Shown: positions 34,275 to 43,800 of the stretch, piece by piece
Position numbering within the stretch: position 1 is the stretch's first letter
How the letters are laid out: every line of letters starts with the position of its first letter
NCBI GenBank assembly: GCA_937974845.1
Contig: CALJVC010000050.1
Coordinates: forward strand, 1 to 64,000
Length of the DNA: 64,000 nucleotides
Direction: 5' to 3'
Source of the DNA: an uncultured Pseudogracilibacillus sp.
GTDB taxonomy: Bacteria > Bacillota > Bacilli > Bacillales > Amphibacillaceae
The notes under the pieces: model-generated
What the model was told of the DNA's origin: nothing
Database searches by the model: none
Seen by the model: the letters and a program-made list of their open reading frames with translations, nothing else
Made by a program: the position numbers and the translations under genes

Positions 34275-34306
34275 AAAAGGATTTGGCCTGGGCCGAATCC
34301 TTTTTT
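34275..34306 (+). terminator. Terminator closing the fla/che operon
   Basis: AAAAGGATTTGGCC (34275-34288) pairs with GGCCGAATCCTTTT (one G-U pair), followed by a T run to 34306. It ends the roughly 29-kb operon before rpsB. Confidence 0.93.
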
Positions 34307-34389
34307 CATAGATTAGGGGAATTTTCTTGCTAATCGATGCCCTTTATGGTAATTTAATTAGGGTAATAATTAATCTATTACACACACTT

Positions 34390-34465
34390 AACAATTTACA
34401 CATAGGTGCTGCGTATGCAGTCATGGGTAAAGATGCGTTAAGTGGAGGTAAAACCAAGAGGAGGA
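34390..34465 (+). promoter_or_regulatory. Candidate rpsB (S2) leader
   Basis: The 164-base gap between the terminator and rpsB has no gene. The stretch holds a small hairpin (CTGC GTAT GCAG) and a GTGGAGGTAAAACC element before the AGGAGG site. Ribosomal protein S2 leaders are known in Firmicutes, and this looks like a structured leader, but I cannot fold it fully. A weak promoter candidate is TTGCTA (34327-34332) with TAATTT (34350-34355). Confidence 0.35.
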
Positions 34466-34470
34466 TTTTC

Positions 34471-35262
34471 ATGTCAATTATTTCAATGAAGCAACTGTTA
34501 GAAGCTGGGGTCCATTTCGGTCACCAAACTCGCCGTTGGAACCCAAAAATGAAGCCTTACATTTTCACTGAAAGAAATGGAATTTACATTATTGACCTAC
34601 AGAAAACGGTCAAAAAAATCGAAGAAGCATATGAGTTTGTAAGACAGCTTGCTGCTGACGGTGGAAAGGTTCTATTTGTCGGTACGAAGAAGCAAGCGCA
34701 AGACTCTGTTAAAGAAGAAGCGACACGTTCAGGTATGTTCTATGTTAACCAGCGTTGGTTAGGTGGAACGTTAACGAACTTTAAAACAATCCGTAAGCGA
34801 ATCAACCGTCTAAACGAAATCGAAAAGATGGAAGAAGACGGAACTTTTGATGTCCTACCGAAAAAAGAAACAATTAATTTAATGCGTGAAAAGGAACGTT
34901 TACTCAAGTTCCTCGGTGGAATTCGCGAGATGGACGAATTACCTGATGCGGTATTTATTATCGATCCGCGTAAAGAAAATATTGCGGTAGCAGAAGCTAG
35001 AAAGTTAAATATTCCAATTGTTGGAATTGTTGATACAAACTGTGATCCAGACGAGATCGATTACATTATCCCAGCAAATGATGATGCGATTCGTGCCGTA
35101 CGCTTACTAACATCTACTATTGCCGATGCGATTATCGAAGGCAAGCAAGGAATGGAAGAAGACACGGTGAAGGAAGAGGACGCAAAGCAAGAAGAAACGG
35201 TAGAGACCTCGCAAGAAGAGGTTACCGAAGCACAAACTGAAGAAGCCGAATCAGCTGAGTAA
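34471..35262 (+). CDS. rpsB: 30S ribosomal protein S2
   Basis: The 263-residue protein has the S2 signatures [23 protein letters not shown] near the N terminus and [35 protein letters not shown] in the middle. Initiation is at ATG 34471 behind AGAGGAGGA; upstream in-frame codons lie in the leader. The C terminus carries an acidic Glu/Thr-rich tail of about 35 residues, making it some 17 residues longer than B. subtilis S2 (246). It precedes tsf, as in nearly all bacteria. Confidence 0.97.
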   Translation: MSIISMKQLLEAGVHFGHQTRRWNPKMKPYIFTERNGIYIIDLQKTVKKIEEAYEFVRQLAADGGKVLFVGTKKQAQDSVKEEATRSGMFYVNQRWLGGTLTNFKTIRKRINRLNEIEKMEEDGTFDVLPKKETINLMREKERLLKFLGGIREMDELPDAVFIIDPRKENIAVAEARKLNIPIVGIVDTNCDPDEIDYIIPANDDAIRAVRLLTSTIADAIIEGKQGMEEDTVKEEDAKQEETVETSQEEVTEAQTEEAESAE

Positions 35263-35274
35263 GGTAGAAGAAAT

Positions 35275-35315
35275 AAGGTGATAATAGGGGATAGCATCCG
35301 ATTATCACCTTTTTT
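35275..35315 (+). terminator. Terminator/attenuator between rpsB and tsf
   Basis: AAGGTGATAAT (35275-35285) pairs with ATTATCACCTT (35301-35311), an 11-bp stem with a 15-base loop, followed by T6. It probably lowers or ends read-through from rpsB into tsf. Confidence 0.88.
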
Positions 35316-35358
35316 AAAGATAGATACGTATTCGATTTGATTATTAGGAGGATGAATA

Positions 35359-36243
35359 ATGGCAATTACAGCGAAAATGGTTAAAGAGTTACGGGAAAAA
35401 ACTGGCGCAGGAATGATGGATTGTAAAAAAGCGCTTCAAGAAACTAACGGAAATATGGAAGATGCGATCGATTACTTAAGAAAAAGTGGTGCAGCCCAAG
35501 CAGCTAAAAAGGCTGACCGTATCGCGGCGGAAGGTACGACTTATATTGGAGTAGACGGTAATGATGCTGTCCTCGTTGAAGTTAACTGTGAAACAGACTT
35601 TGTTACAAAGAACGACACGTTCCAACAACTTGTTAAAGAGCTTGGTACACATATTCTTGCAAAGAAGCCAAAGACAGTAGAAGAAGCTCTAGAACAGCAA
35701 ATGGAAGGTAAAGAGGAGACCGTTCAAGAAACAATCAACAATGCTGTTGCGACAATTGGTGAAAAGTTAACTTTACGTCGATTTGCACTCTTATCTAAAT
35801 CAGACGACGATGTTTTTGGCTCCTATTTACACATGGGTGGTCGCATCGGTGCACTTGTTCTATTAGAAGGTTCATCAAACGAAGAGTTAGCGAAGGATGT
35901 AGCTATGCATATTGCAGCTATCAATCCGAAATATATTGCCCGTGAAGACGTAGCTCAAGATGAAGTTGAGCGTGAGCGTAACGTATTAACAGAACAAGCG
36001 TTAAATGAAGGTAAACCAGAACATATTGTTGAAAAAATGGTAGAAGGCCGTTTAAACCGCTTCTTTGAAGGCATTTGTCTTTTAGAGCAAGACTTTGTTA
36101 AAGACCCTGACACGAAAGTGAAAAAACTTGTTGAAAAAGAGGGTACAAAAGTAAAAGAATTTGCTCGTTTTGAAGTCGGTGAAGGAATCGAGAAAAAAGA
36201 AGAAGATTTCGCTGAAGAAGTACGCAGTCAAATGAAACAGTAA
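35359..36243 (+). CDS. tsf: Translation elongation factor Ts
   Basis: EF-Ts recycles EF-Tu by nucleotide exchange. The 294-residue protein has the N-terminal signature [37 protein letters not shown] and the TDF motif region ETDFVTKND, with two core subdomains and a C-terminal helical end. The length is typical (293 in B. subtilis). RBS AGGAGG precedes ATG 35359. Confidence 0.97.
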   Translation: MAITAKMVKELREKTGAGMMDCKKALQETNGNMEDAIDYLRKSGAAQAAKKADRIAAEGTTYIGVDGNDAVLVEVNCETDFVTKNDTFQQLVKELGTHILAKKPKTVEEALEQQMEGKEETVQETINNAVATIGEKLTLRRFALLSKSDDDVFGSYLHMGGRIGALVLLEGSSNEELAKDVAMHIAAINPKYIAREDVAQDEVERERNVLTEQALNEGKPEHIVEKMVEGRLNRFFEGICLLEQDFVKDPDTKVKKLVEKEGTKVKEFARFEVGEGIEKKEEDFAEEVRSQMKQ

Positions 36244-36250
36244 AGTATTT

Positions 36251-36277
36251 AGGGGACACCTCGGTGTTCCCTATTTC
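36251..36277 (+). terminator. Weak terminator after tsf
   Basis: AGGGGACACC (36251-36260) can pair with GGTGTTCCCT (36263-36272) with one G-U pair and a tight loop, followed by a short interrupted T tract. Partial read-through to pyrH is likely. Confidence 0.6.
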
Positions 36278-36281
36278 TAAA

Positions 36282-36290
36282 TGATATACT
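36282..36290 (+). promoter_or_regulatory. Candidate extended -10 promoter for pyrH
   Basis: TGATATACT (TG 36282-36283, hexamer 36285-36290) is an extended -10 element; the -35 region is poor. It lies about 37 bases before the pyrH ATG. The same nine bases occur before the ftsK/spoIIIE gene. Confidence 0.5.
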
Positions 36291-36326
36291 AAACATAAGA
36301 AGAATACAGCTATTTTGGAGGTTACT

Positions 36327-37046
36327 ATGACAACGCGTTATCAACGAATCGTATTGAAGTTAAGTGGAGAAGCCTTAAGCGGTGATAAAGGATTTGGCCT
36401 CGACCCTAAGGTTGTGAAGTCGATTGCAGAGGAGATCAAAGAAGTTGCAGAGTTAGGAGTAGAAATTGCTGTCGTTGTCGGCGGTGGAAATATTTGGCGT
36501 GGCCGTGTAGGTAGCGAAATGGGAATGGAAAGGGCAAATGCTGACTATATGGGAATGCTAGCTACTGTTATGAACTCCTTAGCCCTACAAGATAGTTTAG
36601 AAGCGATTGGTATTCCTACTCGAGTGCAAACTTCTATCGAAATGCGCCAAGTTGCAGAACCTTACATAAGACGTAAAGCGGTACGTCATCTTGAAAAGAA
36701 GCGCGTTGTAATCTTCGCGGCCGGAACGGGAAATCCTTATTTTTCAACGGATACGACTGCAGCCTTACGTGCTGCTGAAATCGAAGCTGATGTGATTTTA
36801 ATGGCGAAAAACAATGTCGATGGTGTATATAGTGATGATCCAAAAATAAATAAAAATGCCAAAAAATACGATCACCTATCCTATATGGATATGTTAAATG
36901 AAGGCTTAGCGGTAATGGATTCAACTGCTTCCTCACTCTGTATGGATAACGATATTCCACTCATCGTATTCTCTGTTACAGAACCAGGAAATATTAAGAG
37001 AGTTGTTCAGGGAGAAACTCTCGGTACAACGATAAGGGGGAAATAA
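36327..37046 (+). CDS. pyrH: Uridylate kinase (UMP kinase)
   Basis: PyrH phosphorylates UMP to UDP in pyrimidine nucleotide synthesis. The 239-residue amino-acid-kinase-fold protein has [52 protein letters not shown] and the end GTTIRGK. ATG 36327 follows TGGAGG; the in-frame upstream ATG at 36315 would add four residues ahead of the conserved N terminus. Next gene frr begins 1 base after the stop. Confidence 0.97.
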   Translation: MTTRYQRIVLKLSGEALSGDKGFGLDPKVVKSIAEEIKEVAELGVEIAVVVGGGNIWRGRVGSEMGMERANADYMGMLATVMNSLALQDSLEAIGIPTRVQTSIEMRQVAEPYIRRKAVRHLEKKRVVIFAAGTGNPYFSTDTTAALRAAEIEADVILMAKNNVDGVYSDDPKINKNAKKYDHLSYMDMLNEGLAVMDSTASSLCMDNDIPLIVFSVTEPGNIKRVVQGETLGTTIRGK

Positions 37047-37047
37047 A

Positions 37048-37605
37048 ATGCCACAACAAATATTAAAAGAAATGAAAAGTAAAATGGAAGATGCTGTCCA
37101 AGCTTTAACTCGTAACTTAGCGACTGTACGAGCAGGACGAGCGAATCCATCTTTACTGGATAATGTATATGTTGAATATTATGGTACACAAACACCTTTA
37201 AATCAGCTCGCTAGTGTCGGTGCTCCTGAAGCCCGTTTGTTAGTCATTACACCCTTTGATAAATCAGCAATCGGCGAGATTGAAAAGGCAATACAAAAAG
37301 CCGATCTCGGTTTGTCACCTTCTAGTGATGGAAACGTCGTTCGTTTAAATATTCCACCATTGACGGAAGAAAGACGCCGTGAGTTAACACGGGTCGTCGG
37401 GAAGTATGCTGAAGAATCTCGAATTCAAATCCGAAATCTCCGTCGGGAAGCAAACGATCAGTTGCGGGAGATGGAAAAGGCTGGAGATTTAACGGAAGAC
37501 GAATTAAGAAAGAACGAAGAGAACGTGCAAAAAGAAACGGATCAATTTATCGCTAAAGTTGATGAGATTGCTAAAGCAAAAGAAGACGAAATTATGGAAG
37601 TGTAA
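37048..37605 (+). CDS. frr: Ribosome recycling factor
   Basis: RRF splits post-termination ribosomes with EF-G. The 185-residue protein has the hallmark [34 protein letters not shown] and [38 protein letters not shown]. The length is standard (185). RBS AAGGGGGG precedes ATG 37048. It ends the rpsB-tsf-pyrH-frr group at a strong terminator. Confidence 0.98.
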   Translation: MPQQILKEMKSKMEDAVQALTRNLATVRAGRANPSLLDNVYVEYYGTQTPLNQLASVGAPEARLLVITPFDKSAIGEIEKAIQKADLGLSPSSDGNVVRLNIPPLTEERRRELTRVVGKYAEESRIQIRNLRREANDQLREMEKAGDLTEDELRKNEENVQKETDQFIAKVDEIAKAKEDEIMEV

Positions 37606-37613
37606 GTATATGG

Positions 37614-37654
37614 AAAAGACCCTCTTAAGACGATTGATAAAAGAGGGTCTTTCG
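37614..37654 (+). terminator. Terminator after frr
   Basis: AAAAGACCCTCTT (37614-37626) pairs with AAGAGGGTCTTT (37641-37652), giving a stem of about 12 bp with a 14-base loop; the T run is short and interrupted (TTTCGCTTTT). Confidence 0.85.
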
Positions 37655-37691
37655 CTTTTCGATTTATTTTATCGTTTCGCCCATTGTTTTC

Positions 37692-37721
37692 TTTACATAA
37701 TGAAGATAAATCGATTATACT
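37692..37721 (+). promoter_or_regulatory. Sigma-A-type promoter for uppS-cdsA-rasP
   Basis: TTTACA (37692-37697), an 18-base spacer and TATACT (37716-37721). Each box matches consensus at 5 of 6 positions. It lies 112 bases before uppS, after the frr terminator. Confidence 0.65.
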
Positions 37722-37833
37722 TTATGAAGAGCATATACTAAGGATAAATGGTATGGGCAAATTTTGAAGCTTATCGTGCCGTATGTCGTTATGATGTACA
37801 TTAAAGGCATATATTCCTTTTGGGGGACGAATC

Positions 37834-38616
37834 ATGTCGATAAAATTACCTTTTTTTAATAAAAAAGATTCCGAAATAAAAGAAACTATACAAGATGAAT
37901 TGCTTGAAGATAAGTTGCCAAAACACGTCGCAATTATCATGGATGGAAATGGACGTTGGGCGAATAAACGAGGTTTACCTAGAGTTGCCGGTCATAAAGA
38001 GGGAATGGAAGTCGTACAGCGAATTGTTAGAACAGCTGTACGTTATAAGATAGAAATTTTAACGATGTATGCTTTTTCTACTGAAAACTGGAAACGACCA
38101 AAGCAAGAGGTGGACTATTTACTTCGTCTACCGAAAATGTTTTTAAATGTTTATTTGCCGGAACTAGTAGAAAAGAATGTCAAAGTAAATATGATTGGTT
38201 CACTCGATTCCTTACCTGACCATACGAAAGAAGCGGTTCAAGAAGCTATGGAGAAGACGAAGCATAACACAGGTTTACTGTTGAACTTTGCCTTAAATTA
38301 TGGTGGGAGAAATGAAATCATCCATGCTATCGGTCGGATGGTGACGGATATTGAAAAGGGTAAGGTGAAAAAGGAGCATATTACAGAGGAGCTTTTTAGT
38401 ACGTATTTATATACCAATGATTTTTGTGATCCGGATCTCATCATTCGAACGAGCGGAGAGCAACGTTTAAGCAACTTTTTATTGTGGCAATCGGCCTATT
38501 CTGAGTTTTGGTTTACAAAGGTGTTATGGCCTGATTTTACAGAAGAGATGTTTGTGCAAGCTTTATATGATTATCAAAATCGAACCCGTCGTTACGGTGG
38601 CGTATCTTACGATTAG
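37834..38616 (+). CDS. uppS: Isoprenyl transferase / undecaprenyl diphosphate synthase
   Basis: UppS makes the C55 lipid carrier for cell-wall synthesis from IPP and FPP. The 260-residue protein has the catalytic motif HVAIIMDGNGRWA (Asp37), YAFSTENWKRP, the RTSGEQRLSNFLLWQSAYSEFWFT block and the end RTRRYGGVSYD. The first 30 residues are a variable extension. RBS GGGGGA precedes ATG 37834. It starts the envelope operon with cdsA. Confidence 0.96.
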   Translation: MSIKLPFFNKKDSEIKETIQDELLEDKLPKHVAIIMDGNGRWANKRGLPRVAGHKEGMEVVQRIVRTAVRYKIEILTMYAFSTENWKRPKQEVDYLLRLPKMFLNVYLPELVEKNVKVNMIGSLDSLPDHTKEAVQEAMEKTKHNTGLLLNFALNYGGRNEIIHAIGRMVTDIEKGKVKKEHITEELFSTYLYTNDFCDPDLIIRTSGEQRLSNFLLWQSAYSEFWFTKVLWPDFTEEMFVQALYDYQNRTRRYGGVSYD

Positions 38617-38629
38617 GAGTCGAACATAG

Positions 38630-39412
38630 ATGAAACAAAGAATAATAACGGCGATTATAGGAATATTAATCGTCATACCTATTATATTATATGGTAGTTG
38701 GCCCTTTACACTAACCGTGTATTTTTTAGCTACAGTAGCTCTGTATGAATTACTTAGAATGTTTTCATTCAAACGGCCTTTGATTTTGGCTTTAACTGTT
38801 TTTTTCCTTTGGAGCTTTATTTTTTTTCAAGGAGAATATCATTTTTCTCACACACTTATTGATGTTAAAGGCCTACTTCTGTTTTATTTACTCGTTTATC
38901 TCATACTTGTCGTCCTATCTAAAAATAAATTTACGATTAATGATGTGAGTCGTTTACTCTTTGCAATCCTATTCCTAGGCTTTAGTTTCCACTATATGTT
39001 GTATGTTCGGGAGTATGGCTTACATTTATTTTTATTTATTTTATTTGTCATCTGGGCGACAGATACTGGGGCTTATTTTACCGGTCGACGCTTCGGAAAG
39101 AGGAAACTTTGGCCTGCAATCAGTCCAAATAAAACGATTGGCGGTGCCCTCGGTGGGATTCTTTTCGCCTTAATTGTTGCCAACGTTTTCCATCTTTTCT
39201 ATTCTTTCGACCTATCTTTTTTCGCCTTAAATGGCGTGGCCTTACTTATTTCGATTTTTGGACAACTAGGGGATCTAGTCGCTTCGAGTATGAAGCGGGC
39301 TTATGATATTAAGGATTTCGGTCGTATTTTCCCTGGTCATGGTGGAGTGCTAGACCGGCTCGATAGCTTTATCTTTGTGTTATTATTATTACAGATGCTT
39401 AATATCTTTTAA
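38630..39412 (+). CDS. cdsA: Phosphatidate cytidylyltransferase CdsA
   Basis: CdsA converts phosphatidic acid and CTP to CDP-diacylglycerol for phospholipid synthesis. The 260-residue polytopic membrane protein has about seven hydrophobic segments and the C-terminal signature (QLGDLVASSMKRAYDIKDFGRIFPGHGGVLDRLDS). It starts 14 bases after uppS. In B. subtilis dxr follows; here rasP follows directly, 54 bases on. Confidence 0.96.
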   Translation: MKQRIITAIIGILIVIPIILYGSWPFTLTVYFLATVALYELLRMFSFKRPLILALTVFFLWSFIFFQGEYHFSHTLIDVKGLLLFYLLVYLILVVLSKNKFTINDVSRLLFAILFLGFSFHYMLYVREYGLHLFLFILFVIWATDTGAYFTGRRFGKRKLWPAISPNKTIGGALGGILFALIVANVFHLFYSFDLSFFALNGVALLISIFGQLGDLVASSMKRAYDIKDFGRIFPGHGGVLDRLDSFIFVLLLLQMLNIF

Positions 39413-39466
39413 TAAGTTTAAGCGAAGCTCCAAACCTAAAAGGAGCGAAAAAGGGAGTGTGTTTGC

Positions 39467-40741
39467 TTGAATACCGTCATCGCCTTTATTTTTATGTTTG
39501 GACTTTTAGTCTTTGTCCATGAGTGGGGGCATTTAATTTTCGCTAAAAGAGCAGGGATGCTCGTTCGTGAATTTGCCATTGGCTTTGGACCGAAAATCTT
39601 TTCCTTTGTAAGAAATGAAACTTTATATACGATTCGTATTTTACCTATCGGTGGTTACGTTCGCGTCGCCGGTGAAGATCCAGAAATTATAGAATTAAAA
39701 CCTGGCCACCATATCGCCCTCGAGTTAAATGAAGATGGAAAGGTAAAGCATATTATTGTGAATCAAAAAGATAAATATCCAAATGCCTTTCCTTTGGAAG
39801 TCGATTCAATCGATTTGAATCATGACTTATATATCGAAGGTTATGATCCAGAAGATATGGAAACGAAAAAGCGTTACGATGTAGATCGAAAAGCGTTCTT
39901 TATCATGGATGGAATTAAGACCCAAATTGCTCCTTATGACCGACAGTTTGCTTCGAAGACGGTTGGTCAGCGAGCGATGCAACTTTTTGCCGGTCCAATG
40001 ATGAATTTCGTTTTAGCCCTAGTGATTTTCTTTATTATAGGTCTTTTTCAAGGAGTGCCGACAGAACAGCCGATTATCGGTGAGGTGATGCCCGATACTC
40101 CGGCAGATAAAGTAGGTTTAACAGAAGGAGATCGGGTGTTAGAAATTAACGGTACAAAGGTCAATGATTGGTTATCTTTTACAAAAATTATTCGACAACA
40201 TCCTAATAGTGAAATCGAGCTCCTGCTAGAAAGGGATGACCAGTTAGAAACGCTAAAAATCACTCCGCAGGAAGCTGTCATTGAGGAAGAGCCCGGAAAG
40301 GAAGTCGTCATTGGTCAGGTCGGCGTTTTACCAGCCTTTGAGAAATCGTTAGTGAAAACGATTGTCTACGGTGTTAATCTCACTTACGATACAACAAAGC
40401 TAATCCTCGTTAACTTATTTATGTTAATTACTGGCCAAGTGTCGATTGAATTGTTATCTGGACCGGTTGGTATTTATGACGCAACGGATCAAATTGTACA
40501 AACCGGCTTTATTAACTACTTAATGTGGACGGCTATGTTAAGTATCAACTTAGGTATTATTAACTTAGTTCCTCTCCCAGCTTTAGATGGTGGTAGACTA
40601 CTCTTTGTAGGAATCGAAGCTGTTCGGGGAAAACCGGTCGATCCACAGAAGGAAGGCTTCGTACATGTGATAGGTTTTTTACTTCTGATGTTACTCATGA
40701 TTGTTGTCACATGGAACGATATTCAACGACTTTTCTTATAA
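39467..40741 (+). CDS. rasP: Intramembrane site-2 metalloprotease RasP/RseP
   Basis: RasP cleaves transmembrane substrates such as anti-sigma factors and signal peptide remnants. The 424-residue protein has the zinc motif HEWGH (His18, Glu19, His22) in the first helix, a long N-terminal loop, a PDZ domain (about 195-270; IGEVMPDTPADKVGLTEGDRVLEINGTKV) and the C-terminal site NLVPLPALDGGRLLF. Length matches B. subtilis RasP (422). Start is TTG 39467, preceded by GGGAGTGTG. proS, which normally follows, is absent. Confidence 0.96.
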   Translation: MNTVIAFIFMFGLLVFVHEWGHLIFAKRAGMLVREFAIGFGPKIFSFVRNETLYTIRILPIGGYVRVAGEDPEIIELKPGHHIALELNEDGKVKHIIVNQKDKYPNAFPLEVDSIDLNHDLYIEGYDPEDMETKKRYDVDRKAFFIMDGIKTQIAPYDRQFASKTVGQRAMQLFAGPMMNFVLALVIFFIIGLFQGVPTEQPIIGEVMPDTPADKVGLTEGDRVLEINGTKVNDWLSFTKIIRQHPNSEIELLLERDDQLETLKITPQEAVIEEEPGKEVVIGQVGVLPAFEKSLVKTIVYGVNLTYDTTKLILVNLFMLITGQVSIELLSGPVGIYDATDQIVQTGFINYLMWTAMLSINLGIINLVPLPALDGGRLLFVGIEAVRGKPVDPQKEGFVHVIGFLLLMLLMIVVTWNDIQRLFL

Positions 40742-40763
40742 GTAAGGATAGTAAATACAATTT

Positions 40764-40795
40764 AACCTAGTTCATTTTGAATTAGGTTATTTTTT
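40764..40795 (+). terminator. Terminator after rasP
   Basis: AACCTA-g-TTCA (40764 onward) pairs with TGAA-t-TAGGTT, with one internal mismatch, followed by a T-rich tract to 40795. Confidence 0.82.
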
Positions 40796-40829
40796 CGCAT
40801 TTGAATAGAGAAGGGAGCTTGTCGCAAGG

Positions 40830-43800
40830 ATGGAAAACAATAATCGAATGTCGATACTATTACAACAGATTCAATTACCGAAGGAACAAGAGGATTTTTT
40901 TCAATCGGCTAAGTTAGAAAAGGTAGTCGTTCATCGCGATCGCTCCATGTGGGAGTTTTTTATTCGTACGTCCCAACCCTTACCTTTCGATTATTTCTAT
41001 AATTTTCATCGCCATTTAGAACGTGCTTTTACGAACATTGCAAAGGTAGGCCTTTGTCTTTCGGCACCAGAGAAAGTAGAAGATGAGAAGGAATTATATT
41101 TATATTGGCGGTACTTTCTTACTACTTTGCCAAAGCTCTTGCCTTCGGAAAGACAGAGGTTAGAAGGTGCAAAACTAGAAAAGAACCGGCTTCTAGTACA
41201 GGTTCACTCAGAAGCAGAACGGGTTTCCTTAGAGAAGAAAATCCAGCCAATGATTGCTGCCTTTGTTGAACGGTATAATTTAGCTCGCCTTGTCTTAGAT
41301 ATTTCTGTCGAGCATAATGAGGAAGCATTCGAGCATTTTAGAAAACAAACGGAAAAAGAGTATGAAGTCTTTGTAGAGCAACTCAAGCAAGATAAACAAA
41401 CTAAAGTGACGAAGGAAAAACAATCCGAGCCGGACATTTTCATGATCGGTTCGAAAATCCATGAAGAGCCTATCAGTTTAGAGCAAATCGTCGAGGAAGA
41501 AAAACGAGTTACTGTACAAGGGTATATTTTTAGCAAGGAGGTCCGTAATTTAAAATCCGGTCGAAAACTTCTTCTGTTAAAAATTACGGACTATACTGAC
41601 TCTTTGGAAATAAAGATGTTTTCGAAAAACGAACACCAAGAAGCATTGTTTTCCCTAGTGAAAGAAGGTACATGGATAAAAGCTCGAGGACCCGTTCAAA
41701 CCGATCGCTACTCTAATGAATTAGTGATGATGCCGTATGACATTGTAGAAGTTCAGGTGCCTAGTAAAATAGATGAGGCAGAAGAGGGGAAAAAACGTGT
41801 CGAACTTCATGCACATACGACGATGAGCCAACTCGATGCCGTAGTAAGCGCAAAGGAGTTAATCCAACGGGCTGCTGCCTGGGGACATGATGCGATTGCC
41901 ATTACAGACCATGCTAATGTCCAAAGTTTCCCGGAAGCTTTTTATGCAGGTTTAGATCACGATATAAAAGTGATTTATGGTATGGAAGCCAATATCGTCG
42001 ATGATGGGGTACCGATTGTTTACCATCCGACTAATGAACCTTTAGAAGAAGCTACCTACGTTGTTTTTGACGTAGAGACGACCGGTCTCTCTTCGGTGTA
42101 TGATACGATTATTGAAATCGCCGGTGTCAAGATGCGAAATGGGGAAATTATCGATCGTTATGAAAGCTTTGCTAATCCCCATCGCCCCTTACCAGAGAAA
42201 ATAGTCGAAATTACCCAAATAACAGATGATATGTTACAGGATGCACCGGAAGTTGATGTAGTTCTTAAGGAGTTTTATGAATGGGTTGGCGACAGCGTCC
42301 TTGTTGCACACAATGCGGCCTTTGATATCGGCTTTTTAAATGTAGGTTATGAGAAAATAAATCTACCCAAAATACAACAACCGGTTATTGATACATTGGA
42401 GCTAGCACGGTTTCTCTTTCCACAACTTGGTAACCATCGTTTAAATACATTATGTAATCATTTGCAGGTAGAACTTGTCCAGCATCACCGTGCCATTTAT
42501 GACGCCGAGGCAACGGCATACATGTTTTGGAAATTAATCGATCGGTTAAAAGAAAAGGGCCTTGATCATATCGACCAATTGAATGAAGAGGTGAGTCGTG
42601 TAAGTCGATATGAACAATCCCGACCCTTTCATTGTACAATCCTTGTTCAAAATGAAAAGGGGTTAAAAAATTTATATAAGCTGGTTTCAGAAGCCCATAT
42701 TAATTATTTTTACCGAGTGCCAAGAATTCCTCGCTCCTTGCTTGAGCAAAACCGAGAAGGATTATTAGTCGGCTCGGCTTGTGCTGAGGGAGAGATTTTC
42801 GATGCAGTGATGCAGAAGCCTTTAGATGAAATTGAAGGTCTGGCACAGTTTTACGATTATTTAGAGATCCAGCCAATCGAACAATATTATCCTTTAATAG
42901 AACGTGGTGTTGTCCATAATGAGGCACAATTGATGCAGGTTGTGAAAAATATTGTTGCGTTAGGAGAAAGGTTAAACCTTCCTGTTGTCGCTACTGGTAA
43001 TGTGCATCATTTAGATCCGGAAGATCAAATTTATCGAAAAATCCTACTTGCATCCCAGAAGGGGAATCCTTTAAACCGGGTAACTTTACCGGACCATTCC
43101 TTCAAAACGACAGGAGAAATGCTCGAAAGCTTTTCTTTTTTAGGAGAAGAGACGGCTTATAAGGTCGTTGTCGAACATTCGCAGAAGATAGCTAATCAGA
43201 TTGAAAAAATAAGTCCGATCAAAAGCGAACTATATACGCCTAGTATCGACGGCGCTGAGGAGGAAATCCGTCGTTTAACCTATGATAAGGCAAAATCGAT
43301 TTACGGGGATCCTTTACCTGATATCGTTGAAAAAAGAATCAAGCGAGAGTTAGAGAGTATTATAGGCCACGGCTTTAGTGTTATTTATCTTATTTCCCAT
43401 AAACTTGTCAAAAAATCTTTAGACGATGGTTATCTTGTCGGCTCTAGAGGTTCCGTTGGTTCTTCCTTGGTCGCTACGATGACCGAGATTACAGAAGTTA
43501 ACCCGTTGCCACCGCACTATGTTTGTCCGTCCTGTAAATATAGTGAATTTATTACTGATGGTTCTTATGGCAGTGGATTTGATTTACCGAAAAAGGATTG
43601 TCCGAAATGTGGTACTAACCTCCATAAAGACGGACAAGATATTCCCTTCGAGACTTTTTTAGGTTTTGAAGGGGATAAGGTACCGGACATCGATTTGAAT
43701 TTTTCTGGAGAATATCAGCCCATTGCCCATGAGTATACACGGGAACTGTTTGGGGAGGACTATGTTTATCGGGCCGGTACTATTGGAACTATTGCGACCA

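Noticed and set aside
37559..37741. Open frame of 60 codons after frr
   Set aside because: It overlaps the frr end and runs through the terminator and the uppS promoter; no ribosome site.
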